This document shows, piece after piece, positions 19,657-28,819 of a DNA stretch of 41,996 bases. Made by a program: the position numbers and the translations under genes. How positions within the stretch are numbered: position 1 is the first letter of the stretch; the number at the start of each line of letters is the position of its first letter. The stretch covers positions 1 to 41,996 of the forward strand of contig CALEAC010000038.1 of the NCBI GenBank assembly GCA_937944095.1, in the 5' to 3' direction. The notes beneath the pieces are model-generated. The model ran no database searches. It had not been told where the DNA came from and was given only the letters and a program-made list of their open reading frames with translations. This DNA is from an uncultured Saprospiraceae bacterium (GTDB lineage: Bacteria > Bacteroidota > Bacteroidia > Chitinophagales > Saprospiraceae).

Positions 19657-21888
19657 TCACCGCTTTCTAGGTTGTTCTCCCAACTTATTTGTCTCGCGTC
19701 CAGCTCGTTGAATCTTTGGTTTTTTCTTTAATCTAATTTTAGGTCTAACCAGTTTCATCTCATCGATAAGATGCCCTGCTCCAGCATATTTATCCACTAC
19801 AAATAAGATATACCTGACATCTACCATGATGTTACGACAGATGGTCGGATCATAATTGAGATCACTCATCGTGCCTTCCCATGCTCGATCAAAATTAAGG
19901 CCTATTAGGTTGCCGTATGCATCTATTGCTGGGCTACCTGAGTTACCACCTGTTGTATGATTAGTCCCGATAAAGCAGACGGGTAACTTCCCATTCTTCT
20001 TATCGACATAATCACCGTAATCTTTCTTGTGATATAGCTCTAGTAGTTTAGCGTCTACATCGAACTCATAGTCACCCGGCTTATATTTTTCTATAACACC
20101 ATCTAAGTAGGTCACAGGGCTATAGTTAACAGCATCGGTTGGCTGATAACCCTTGACCTGACCATAAGTTACCCTAAGCGTGCTATTGGCATCAGGATAG
20201 AATCGACGCTCTGGGAATGTCTCCATAAGTGCCGCCATATATATGCGTTGTAACGAGTCCATCTTATGGTTGATTGCATTATACGGTTCCTGCACTTCCT
20301 TATCATATATCGCTTTCCACTCCGCACCTAATTTATAAGCAGGATCGGCTTTTATCCTAGCTATCACTTCTTCTGGGCTTCCTTCTAACATAGCCATCAT
20401 CTTCTCACGAGAAGTCATACTAGTCGCTCCATAGATATCTTCTGCTAGCATACTATAGTTCTTAGGTACATGACTGCCTAGACTCTTAAGTTCTGAGGGG
20501 ACATATCGGTCACTAACATTCTGAGCATAATGGTCAGTTAGTGCAGCAAATATTTCTTGATCAATTGCTGGATCATAATCTTTATAGAAGTTCTCTAGGA
20601 AACCCAACACACGGGACTTATAGCCTTCATAAGCCTCTGCACCATTATTCTCAAAAGTGCTTGCAAGCCTAACGGAGATACCCACCAGCCTCATCAATTC
20701 TATATTACGTCCTGCAATTTCATTATAATTGTCTCGGACTATAGCATACGGTGCCCTTTCTTTATAGAGCTGGTCAAATTCTGGAAGAATATGGCGATAT
20801 GAGCTGTTCTTAGGAAGTAAGTCTGTAAATTCTTTCTCGAATTGCTTTTTCTTATCGATCGCTTTGGACTTGACTAAGCCTTGGCTTTCTCCGATCCATT
20901 TCTTCCAATAGTTAGCTATCCTAGCAAATTTAGAAGCATACTTGATACGTGTCGCTTCATCTTTTCGCATATACTTATCGAGGATATTAAGTGCTTTTTC
21001 CCTGATATTAATCTTAGTAGGATTGAGGTCACTAACGATTTCTTCTAGTGCTTGTGACGGCAAATATTCCTGAGTTCTTCCTGGAAAACCGAACACCATC
21101 GTAAAATCATCCGTATCGACACCGTCTAACGAAATCGGTAAGAAGTGCTTAGGCTTATATGGAATGTTTTCGTCAGCAGGGTCAGCTGGCATATTATCAG
21201 GACCAGCATAGATTCTGAATAATGAAAAATCACCTGTATGCCTTGGCCACACCCAGTTATCTGTGTCCGCTCCGAATTTACCGATGCTTTCTGGTGGTGC
21301 GCCGACTAGACGTACATCTCTATATGTAGTCGTCAGAAAAGCAAAGTATTGATTACCATGAAAGAAAGGCCTTATGGCAATGTCTTGATGATCAGCTCTG
21401 ATTAGACTGTTCTTAATGGCTTCTAAGTTCTTATCGATCTGAGCTTGTCTCTCCTTAAGATTCATCTTGTCTGTGACGCCCTCTAGAGCTTGTATAGTGA
21501 CATCCACAATCTCATTAATCATGGTTGCGGTGAGACCTTCGTTACGTAATTCATCTTGTCTTGTCTTAGCCCAAAATCCATCTTTCAGATAATTATTAGT
21601 CAATGAGCTATGAGACTGTATCTGCCCATACCCACAATGGTGATTAGTCAGCATAAGGCCATCAGGACTGATCAACTCTGAAGTACAGAAGCCACCAAAA
21701 TGCACGATCGCATCCTTGAGTGAACCTCTATTTACACTATATATATCTTCTGCTGATAACTTCATTCCCAACTCCTGCATCTCTGCTTCATTTAGGCTTT
21801 TCAGGAATAAAGGCAACCACATACCTTCTCCAGCGTAACTCTTAATGAGGAATGAACTTATCACAACTAGTAGAACCGTCTTTTTCAT
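19657..21888 (-). CDS. S46 family dipeptidyl-peptidase (DPP7/DPP11 family, DPP11-like)
   Basis: 743 aa; GGFCTSELISPDGLMLTNHHCGYGQIQSHSS, GADTDNWVWPRHTGDFSLFR, GGNSGSPAIDAYGNLIGLNFDRAWEG. Confidence 0.93.
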   Translation of the reverse strand: MKKTVLLVVISSFLIKSYAGEGMWLPLFLKSLNEAEMQELGMKLSAEDIYSVNRGSLKDAIVHFGGFCTSELISPDGLMLTNHHCGYGQIQSHSSLTNNYLKDGFWAKTRQDELRNEGLTATMINEIVDVTIQALEGVTDKMNLKERQAQIDKNLEAIKNSLIRADHQDIAIRPFFHGNQYFAFLTTTYRDVRLVGAPPESIGKFGADTDNWVWPRHTGDFSLFRIYAGPDNMPADPADENIPYKPKHFLPISLDGVDTDDFTMVFGFPGRTQEYLPSQALEEIVSDLNPTKINIREKALNILDKYMRKDEATRIKYASKFARIANYWKKWIGESQGLVKSKAIDKKKQFEKEFTDLLPKNSSYRHILPEFDQLYKERAPYAIVRDNYNEIAGRNIELMRLVGISVRLASTFENNGAEAYEGYKSRVLGFLENFYKDYDPAIDQEIFAALTDHYAQNVSDRYVPSELKSLGSHVPKNYSMLAEDIYGATSMTSREKMMAMLEGSPEEVIARIKADPAYKLGAEWKAIYDKEVQEPYNAINHKMDSLQRIYMAALMETFPERRFYPDANSTLRVTYGQVKGYQPTDAVNYSPVTYLDGVIEKYKPGDYEFDVDAKLLELYHKKDYGDYVDKKNGKLPVCFIGTNHTTGGNSGSPAIDAYGNLIGLNFDRAWEGTMSDLNYDPTICRNIMVDVRYILFVVDKYAGAGHLIDEMKLVRPKIRLKKKPKIQRAGRETNKLGEQPRKR

Positions 21889-21978
21889 ATTGTATATTTT
21901 GTCTCAAACAAAGTATTAAGAATATCTAAGATTCAATTTTAAAATTCTTTTAAATCCCTTTTTTTCTCATATTTAGAA

Positions 21979-22680
21979 ATGGAATCGACAGGTTTCTTTA
22001 CTGAAGTGCCGTTTAGAGCATGGTCCATGGAGCACCTTAGTCCCGTTATCATAGCAATTGTTATAGGTGGGGTAGCTATAACATGGAACAAAAAAAAGCC
22101 GAGAGCCTATCAGAAAAAGAGTTTATTGATACTCTCGATTGTTCCAGCCATCGCACTAATCATTTACACCCTTATGAAAATTGTCACTGGGGCATTTACA
22201 ATAGAAAATGATCTTCCTATCCACTTATGCAGACTGCTCGCTCTAGCTGCACCCATCGTTTACTTTGTGGATAACAAATTCTGGACAGGTATTTTTTACT
22301 TTTGGATCACAGTAGGCACTTTCAATGCAGTCATCACACCTGATGTAAAATTCGGATTTCCACACTGGGAATACTTGGTCTATTTCATCATGCATGTTGG
22401 GCTCGTGGTATTACCCTTCTACTATATTTTCGTGATGAATCACCGCATTACTAGATCTGATCTATGGAACGCCTTCTGGATGTCTAATGCTTTTTTAGTC
22501 CTGACCTTAGCGCTAAACTATCTCATCGATTCCAACTATATGTTTACGAGACACAAACCCGAAGTGGCTACTTTATTAGACGTTCTTGGACCCTGGCCTT
22601 GGTATCTTCTCAGTGTACAATTTATCGGTCTCATTCTATTCCATTTGGTTTATCTTCCATTTGCAATCACCAAGAAATAA
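21979..22680 (+). CDS. TIGR02206/YwaF-like integral membrane protein
   Basis: 233 aa; about 6-7 hydrophobic segments, LPIHLCRLLALAAPI, GTFNAVITPD, HWEYLVYFIMHVGLVVLPFYY. Confidence 0.75.
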   Translation: MESTGFFTEVPFRAWSMEHLSPVIIAIVIGGVAITWNKKKPRAYQKKSLLILSIVPAIALIIYTLMKIVTGAFTIENDLPIHLCRLLALAAPIVYFVDNKFWTGIFYFWITVGTFNAVITPDVKFGFPHWEYLVYFIMHVGLVVLPFYYIFVMNHRITRSDLWNAFWMSNAFLVLTLALNYLIDSNYMFTRHKPEVATLLDVLGPWPWYLLSVQFIGLILFHLVYLPFAITKK

Positions 22681-22690
22681 AATTTGAATT

Positions 22691-23413
22691 ATGTGTGGCA
22701 GATCCTCTATAACTAAGACCGAGAAAGAACTAGAAGAAAGATTCAATGCCACTTTCTACTCTGACGACATAGAACTATATAATCCCTTACCTAATTATAA
22801 TGTTGCACCTTCTCATGTCATGCCGGTAATCACTAATGAAGACAGGGCCCATTTCAGCGCAATGCGCTGGGGCTTTATACCTAACTGGGCTACTGATTCT
22901 AAGATTGGCTATAAGATGATCAATGCAAGGATAGAGACGCTCTTCGAAAAAAGCAGTTTCAAAAAAGCAATCACAACCAGGCGCTGTATTATTCCTGCAG
23001 ATGGTTTCTACGAATGGAAAAAGTCTACAGCCACAGACGGAAAACAAACCAAACAACCCTATCGGATACAAGCTAAAGACCAATCCATCTTCTCTATGGC
23101 AGGCATATGGGATAGATGGCAAGACCCTCAGGGTCAGACGGTCCTCTCATTTGCAGTAATTACTCAGCCAGCGAATCTAGCCATGCAGGATATACATGAT
23201 CGGATGCCCGCTATCCTCACGACAAAACAAGAAGAACTATGGTTATCCAATGAGTTACCTGCTAAAGACTTAGTTGACATGATTAGTCCTTATCCAGATG
23301 AGCTCACACAGGTCTATCCGGTATCTGATCGAATTGGTAATGTCAAGAATAATGATCCTCAACTCATCGATGAAAAAGAAAATCCTACTGATAAAATCTG
23401 GACTTTGTTTTAG
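22691..23413 (+). CDS. SOS response-associated peptidase (SRAP, YedK/HMCES family)
   Basis: 240 aa; catalytic MCGRSS N-terminus, NYNVAPSHVMPVI, MRWGFIPNWA, INARIETLFEKSSFK, RCIIPADGFYEWKK, HDRMPAIL. Confidence 0.97.
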   Translation: MCGRSSITKTEKELEERFNATFYSDDIELYNPLPNYNVAPSHVMPVITNEDRAHFSAMRWGFIPNWATDSKIGYKMINARIETLFEKSSFKKAITTRRCIIPADGFYEWKKSTATDGKQTKQPYRIQAKDQSIFSMAGIWDRWQDPQGQTVLSFAVITQPANLAMQDIHDRMPAILTTKQEELWLSNELPAKDLVDMISPYPDELTQVYPVSDRIGNVKNNDPQLIDEKENPTDKIWTLF

Positions 23414-23487
23414 CAGCTAGCCGTCATTTATAATTTATATGTCGCTAATCCATAGGTTGACAGTTGGCGAGTTATTGTCTTATAAGT

Positions 23488-23607
23488 ATGATAATATTTT
23501 GCATACTTCTCGTGATTTCTTCATTAGGCTACAGCTTCAGAAAAAAAGAAGGTGGACCAAACGCCAACAGTAATTCGTTCAGAATAGAGACTTACAAAAT
23601 AAAATAG
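23488..23607 (+). CDS. Candidate small membrane peptide (39 aa), below the ORF-track size cutoff
   Basis: ATG at 23488 to TAG at 23605-23607: MIIFCILLVISSLGYSFRKKEGGPNANSNSFRIETYKIK; hydrophobic N-terminus followed by a basic/polar tail. Confidence 0.3.
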   Translation: MIIFCILLVISSLGYSFRKKEGGPNANSNSFRIETYKIK

Positions 23608-23653
23608 TCGATATATTCAACCAAATGTCTCCGTGTATATCGACAATATGATG

Positions 23654-23690
23654 TAACTTTGTCCTAAACCACGATTATGTTAGGGACAAA
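23654..23690 (+). promoter_or_regulatory. Candidate promoter/operator: -7 box TAACTTTG plus dyad spanning the start codon of the XRE-S24 gene
   Basis: TAACTTTG at 23654-23661 (exact TAnnTTTG); TTTGTCCTAA (23658-23667) and TTAGGGACAAA (23680-23690) are inverted repeats with one extra G, separated by 12 nt that include the ATG (23677). Confidence 0.5.
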
Positions 23691-24432
23691 TCTGAAATTC
23701 CTCAGGACTAAGCATAAAATCTCACAGCAGAGCTTAGCTGACTTATTCGAGGTACCTCGGACCACCTTTGGGGACTATGAGCGTGGCAAAACCGAACCCA
23801 GCATCGCCATGTTGCTCAAGCTCGCAAAATACTTCTCCATTACTGTAGACCAACTGATCTCAAAAGATCTCAACGATCAAGAATTCGAACTCCTCAAGAC
23901 TAAATCGATAAAGGTCTTAGCCGTCACTGTCGATACTGACAATAGTAGCCACATCGATCTAGTCGATACCAAAGCAGAAGCGGGTTATCTAGATAGTTAT
24001 CAGGACCCACAATACTTTAAGGAATTACCTAAAATCAATCTACCCGATCTCCCTGCAGGAACTTACAGAGCTTTTGAGATACAAGGCGATTCGATGTTGC
24101 CTATAGAATCTGGAAGCCTCATCATCGCTGCTTATGTAGAAAGTATAGCTGAACTGAAGGATAATCATACTTACATCGTGATTAGTAAGCACGAAGGCCT
24201 CGTCTATAAAAGGATCAAGAAAGATCCAGAACTAAATCGTATACATCTCATTTCTGATAATGATAATTATCTACCTTATACCTTAGAATTAGCTGAAATA
24301 GATGAAGTCTGGAAATATTATGCCCATATCAGTTTTTCGGATTCGAAGCTGGAACTGAATACACAAATAGAAAAAACACTACACGAACTGCATAGTAAAG
24401 TCAATGATATCCATGCTCAGATTATCACTTGA
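23677..24432 (+). CDS. XRE-family HTH regulator with C-terminal S24 (LexA/CI-like) peptidase domain
   Basis: 251 aa; HTH LRTKHKISQQSLADLFEVPRTTFGDYERGKTEPS; Ala-Gly in DTKAEAGYLDSY; Ser in FEIQGDSMLPIESG; Lys in GLVYKRI. Confidence 0.92.
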   Translation: MLGTNLKFLRTKHKISQQSLADLFEVPRTTFGDYERGKTEPSIAMLLKLAKYFSITVDQLISKDLNDQEFELLKTKSIKVLAVTVDTDNSSHIDLVDTKAEAGYLDSYQDPQYFKELPKINLPDLPAGTYRAFEIQGDSMLPIESGSLIIAAYVESIAELKDNHTYIVISKHEGLVYKRIKKDPELNRIHLISDNDNYLPYTLELAEIDEVWKYYAHISFSDSKLELNTQIEKTLHELHSKVNDIHAQIIT

Positions 24433-25003
24433 CCAACTCAACCATTCCCGCTTCCAATAAGATATAACTTTCTCCAGTAACTTGGCAGAGGGCTCTGCCT
24501 TCGTGGTTGAACTCTAGTCTGTGACCTTGTCGGCTCATCCACCCTACTTGTCTTCCTGGGTTTCCGATGACCAAGCCATAATCAGGTACATCCTTCGTCA
24601 CAACTGTACCCGCACCGACGAACGCATATGCGCCGAGTGTAATACCACATAGTATCGTAGCGTTAGCACCTATAGTTGCCCCCTTCCCCAGATGGGTTTT
24701 CTTATACTCGTTTCGGCGATTGACCGCACTACGAGGATTGATTACATTAGTGAATACAGCTGAGGGGCCGATAAATACCTCATCAGCACAGACCACGCCT
24801 TCATATAGAGAAACATTATTCTGTACTTTGACGCGATCGCCTAAGACAACTCGTGACGCGATATAGACGTTCTGTCCTATGTTACAGTCGATACCCAAGA
24901 CAGCTTCTGGCATGATATGGCTATAATGCCACACCTTAGTCCCTGCGCCTAGTTGGCTACCCTCATCGATCGTCGCCGTATGATGACAATATATTTCTGA
25001 CAT
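24425..25003 (-). CDS. Left-handed beta-helix (hexapeptide repeat) acyltransferase, WbpD-like N-acetyltransferase
   Basis: 192 aa; hexapeptide repeats IGQNVYIASRVVLGDRVKVQNNVSLYEGV, GATIGANATILCGITLGAYAFVGAGTVVTKDVPDYGLVIGNPGRQVGWMS. Confidence 0.88.
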   Translation of the reverse strand: MSEIYCHHTATIDEGSQLGAGTKVWHYSHIMPEAVLGIDCNIGQNVYIASRVVLGDRVKVQNNVSLYEGVVCADEVFIGPSAVFTNVINPRSAVNRRNEYKKTHLGKGATIGANATILCGITLGAYAFVGAGTVVTKDVPDYGLVIGNPGRQVGWMSRQGHRLEFNHEGRALCQVTGESYILLEAGMVELVK

Positions 25004-26211
25004 TACTTCGTATATTTTTGTGCCGCCTCATCCATCGCTTCCAATATAAGGTTCATTGCTAATTCTAATTCCTTCATTGTATATATAAGCGGTGGTGCTA
25101 GCCGGAAAGACCGATCATTGAATAAGAAATAATCCACTAATGCGCCTTTCTGGAATGCCAGCGAAACGACATGCTTGAGAAACTTCCTTTTTGTCAATTC
25201 TACAGCCATCATAAGTCCTGAACTTCTGACCTCCTTGATAATCGGATGGACTAACCGACGACGGATGTAAGTTTCTTTCTCTAGGACTTGATCGATTATA
25301 TCCCCAGCGGTCAATACGTCTAGCGTCGCTGTCGCAGCAGCACAAGTCACAGGATGCCCGCCGAAAGTGGTAATATGACCTAGAGCTGGATTCTTAGTAA
25401 AGAGACGCATCAACTGTTTGTCTGCGATTAGTCCGCCTATAGGCATGCCTCCTCCCATTGCTTTACCGATACAAAGCATATCAGGTAGGACTTTATATTT
25501 CTGATGGGCAAAAAGTTGCCCAGTCCGACCGAAACCAGTCTGAATCTCATCAAGAATCAACAGCGCACCGACCTCATCACATCTATCTCGCAGCGCCTGC
25601 AAATAGCCTTCCTCTGGCAGAATAACACCAGCCTCAGCCTGGATCGGTTCTATAATAACGGCAGCTGTCCTACAGCTTATTTTTTCTAAATCAGGTGTAG
25701 CATTAAAAGTAATATGCTTAATCCCTGGCAATAAGGGCAAAAAGGCAGAAGAATAAGCATAGTCTGACCGTAAGGACTCTGATCCTTGGCTGCTGCCATG
25801 ATAAGCTCTAGCTGCTGATATTAATTCATAACGCCCAGTTGCTCGTTTGGCCAGTTTCATGGCGGTCTCGACGACTTCAGAACCAGAATTGAGTAAATAG
25901 ATATTATTAAGTGAAGAATCTAGCAGCGGCAGCAATAATTCTGCATAGGCAATCTGCGGTGTTTGTACATGCTCTCCATAGACCATGGTGTGCATATGCT
26001 TACTTGCCTGAGTCGTAATGGCCTCTATCACCTTAGGATGCGTATGACCTATAGAACTGACAGAAATGCCCGAATTAAGGTCATAATATCGTTTTCCGTT
26101 AGTGTCATAGATATAGATGCCCTCAGCCCGATCCACTTCTAGAAGTAAGGGAAAATTGCTCGTCTGAGCCAGATGATCCAAGTATAATTGTCGAGTACTT
26201 AGCTGCGCCAC
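25003..26211 (-). CDS. Class III pyridoxal-phosphate aminotransferase (aspartate/acetylornithine aminotransferase family)
   Basis: 402 aa; LNSGSEVVETAMKLAKRATGR, AYHGSSQGSESL, ILDEIQTGFGRTGQLFAHQ, CIGKAMGGGMPIGGLIA (PLP Lys), TTFGGHPVTCAAATATLDV. GTG start; overlaps the acyltransferase start by 1 nt. Confidence 0.92.
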   Translation of the reverse strand: MAQLSTRQLYLDHLAQTSNFPLLLEVDRAEGIYIYDTNGKRYYDLNSGISVSSIGHTHPKVIEAITTQASKHMHTMVYGEHVQTPQIAYAELLLPLLDSSLNNIYLLNSGSEVVETAMKLAKRATGRYELISAARAYHGSSQGSESLRSDYAYSSAFLPLLPGIKHITFNATPDLEKISCRTAAVIIEPIQAEAGVILPEEGYLQALRDRCDEVGALLILDEIQTGFGRTGQLFAHQKYKVLPDMLCIGKAMGGGMPIGGLIADKQLMRLFTKNPALGHITTFGGHPVTCAAATATLDVLTAGDIIDQVLEKETYIRRRLVHPIIKEVRSSGLMMAVELTKRKFLKHVVSLAFQKGALVDYFLFNDRSFRLAPPLIYTMKELELAMNLILEAMDEAAQKYTK

Positions 26212-26321
26212 AATATATTTGTTACACTGAAGTTAAAAAGGCGTAATAACTTAAGAAATAGCAAGATAATAAGGAATGGAAATGCCTTTTTATCCATTTT
26301 TGTTACTAAACTAGGTTCTAA

Positions 26322-27485
26322 ATGAGATACACAGGATTCATCGCTCTACTATTCTTCTTTTACAACACGCATGCCCAAGGTATAGAATTCTTCCATGGTG
26401 AATGGAAATCTGCACTAGAAGAGGCTAAGAAGCATGATAAGCTCTTATTTGTAGATGCTTATGCCCAATGGTGTGGCCCATGCAAACGAATGGCTAAAAA
26501 TGTCTTCACTAAGGCAGAAGTCGGTGATTATTACAACACTAACTTCGTCAATCTAAAGTTGGATATGGAGACCGCTGACGGGCGGACTTTTGGTGCCAAA
26601 TACCCTGTATCTGCTTTCCCTACTTTATTCTTCCTAAATGGTGACGGTGAGATTGTCAAGAAAGTCACTGGAGGCCAGCAGGTCGAACAACTCTTAGCCC
26701 TAGGTGAAGTCGCGATTAAAAGTTATGATCGCTCAGCTGAATATGCCATCAAATATGAAGCTGGAGATAGAGATTATGATCTCATGATCAATTACATCAA
26801 AGAACTGAATAAGGTCGGCAAACCCAGCATGAAGATTTCCAATGACTACCTTCGTTCTAATCCAAAAATAACGGTAGAGCAAAAAGCTGGCTTTCTATTA
26901 GAAGCCGTTACTGAATCGGACTCTAAGCTATATGAACAACTCATCGATGCTAAAACTGCGGCAGTCAAGGTGAGCACCCTAGAGCACTTCACAGCTAAGG
27001 TCAGAACTGCAAGCTTTGTCACGATAGAAAAAGCCGTAGAATACGATTACCCTGATCTCCTATCAGAAGCAATTGCCAATTACAAACGTGCTGACCTCGG
27101 TGATGATAAGAAATTCGAGATGGAGGCCAATATGAAATACCAATCACTAAGTGGCAACTTTATGGTATGGAAAGAACTCAGCGATAAGTACCTCAAGAAA
27201 TATGGTAAGAAAGATCCCCTGCTCTATAAGCAACAATTAACAACAATCAAAAAGGATTTCTCGCATGATACTACAGCCAAAACCTATGCTTGTGAGGTAT
27301 GCAAAGGTCTTGTCAAAAAATTAGATTCTGCAGATAATTATACCGGTTATATACAATCGCTCATAGATTGTAAAAAATATGAGGAAGCACGTAAGATCAC
27401 TAATGAGGCAATCGAGAAAAGTATATCTAGAGAAGAAGATGTGAAACAATTCGAGAAAGTCCTTAAGTACCTAGACACAATTTGA
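26322..27485 (+). CDS. Thioredoxin family protein (secreted, WCGPC)
   Basis: 387 aa; signal peptide, LLFVDAYAQWCGPCKRMAKNVFTKAEVGDYYNTNFVNLKLDME, PVSAFPTLFFL. Confidence 0.9.
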   Translation: MRYTGFIALLFFFYNTHAQGIEFFHGEWKSALEEAKKHDKLLFVDAYAQWCGPCKRMAKNVFTKAEVGDYYNTNFVNLKLDMETADGRTFGAKYPVSAFPTLFFLNGDGEIVKKVTGGQQVEQLLALGEVAIKSYDRSAEYAIKYEAGDRDYDLMINYIKELNKVGKPSMKISNDYLRSNPKITVEQKAGFLLEAVTESDSKLYEQLIDAKTAAVKVSTLEHFTAKVRTASFVTIEKAVEYDYPDLLSEAIANYKRADLGDDKKFEMEANMKYQSLSGNFMVWKELSDKYLKKYGKKDPLLYKQQLTTIKKDFSHDTTAKTYACEVCKGLVKKLDSADNYTGYIQSLIDCKKYEEARKITNEAIEKSISREEDVKQFEKVLKYLDTI

Positions 27486-28819
27486 TAATAAGACGATTTA
27501 TTATTTGCTTTCTGTGCACTGCATCTCTAGCAGCACAGAACTCCATCAGCTTCTATCAGTCTGATCTGAGTACAGCCTTAGCCATTGCTGAAAGGGAAGG
27601 TAAGGGTCTCTTCATAGATACTTATACGCACTATTGCCAACCATGTAAGATTCTCGAAAAGGAATTAAGGGATCCTGAATTAGCTCGATACTTCAATGAT
27701 AACTTCATCAATGTCCGAGTCGATATGGAAAGTGATAAGGCTCAGGCTTATCAGGATAAATATCAAGTCGTCTTTCTTCCGACGATACTTTTTCTTGGTG
27801 CCAAGGGCAATCTCAGAATGAAGATCGATCATCTCATCAGTGCCAAGGACTTACTAAGAATTGCACAAAGACTTAATGGCCAAAAGCCTATGTTGGCAAC
27901 GACCACCAAAAAAATCGCAGCGAAGACCGCTCCAACAACAATTAAGAAAGCAAACAAAGAGGTCGCTACCCAAGCCAGCCCCCAAAAATCTAAACCTAGG
28001 AATACATCACCAACAACAAATGCACCATTCCGAAAATCTGCAAACAGCGCATCCAATAATGACGATGATGGAAAAATCATCTATGTGATGGGTCAGGATG
28101 AACAAGATCTACCTCCAGAGATCCTAAGGAAGGAAGCCTACTTCAGAATGCAATTAATGGATGGCAGTCACAAGGAATCAGCTAAGAAATATCTGAATTC
28201 TCAATCTGACTGGTCCACAGAAACCAATATGAAATTCCTACATGACTTCGTAGACGATGCACGGAGTCCTGAGTTCGAGTATATCATAAGCAATAGATCC
28301 GCTTTCGAGAAGATTCTGAATAAAGAATTAATCAATCAGACTATTTCTATCCTAGTCAACAAGGAACTCAGTCGTGCATTCCCTCGACCAGATCAAGCTC
28401 GTGCAAGTAAACTATACAGTTATCTCGGTGTGGCCAATCACCATATTCAAGCCAAGCAATATGTATTACATGGCCTATTTGACTCCGGACGATATCAGCA
28501 GTTTTCTTCTGAGACTGAGGCTTTCTTAGACAAAAATGATACAGACGATCACCTACTCTTACATAGGTTTGCTTTCATACAGACAGATCGAAAAGGTCTC
28601 AAAAAGAAACAACTCAGAAAAGCCTTATCGGCCGCTGAGCGCTCCGTGGCACAGAACGATACTGACCTAAGCTATTATATCACTCTGGCGCAGATAGCTA
28701 TTCGTATGGGCAAAAAAGATATTGCAGAATCTGTAATAACGAAGGCCAACCATCTGATCTCTACTGAGAAAGAGAAAGCCATAATCTCTAACCTCCAAAA
28801 AGGAATCGATAAGCTATAG
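27482..28819 (+). CDS. Thioredoxin family protein (secreted, divergent YCQPC), tandem paralogue
   Basis: 445 aa; TTG start overlapping the preceding TGA; signal peptide, GLFIDTYTHYCQPCKILEKELRDPELARYFNDNFINVRVDME; shares the N-terminal layout of the upstream gene. Confidence 0.85.
   Translation: MIIRRFIICFLCTASLAAQNSISFYQSDLSTALAIAEREGKGLFIDTYTHYCQPCKILEKELRDPELARYFNDNFINVRVDMESDKAQAYQDKYQVVFLPTILFLGAKGNLRMKIDHLISAKDLLRIAQRLNGQKPMLATTTKKIAAKTAPTTIKKANKEVATQASPQKSKPRNTSPTTNAPFRKSANSASNNDDDGKIIYVMGQDEQDLPPEILRKEAYFRMQLMDGSHKESAKKYLNSQSDWSTETNMKFLHDFVDDARSPEFEYIISNRSAFEKILNKELINQTISILVNKELSRAFPRPDQARASKLYSYLGVANHHIQAKQYVLHGLFDSGRYQQFSSETEAFLDKNDTDDHLLLHRFAFIQTDRKGLKKKQLRKALSAAERSVAQNDTDLSYYITLAQIAIRMGKKDIAESVITKANHLISTEKEKAIISNLQKGIDKL

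Noticed and set aside
22787-23122. 111-aa minus-strand ORF
   Set aside because: Lies wholly inside the SRAP gene, whose frame carries all conserved motifs.
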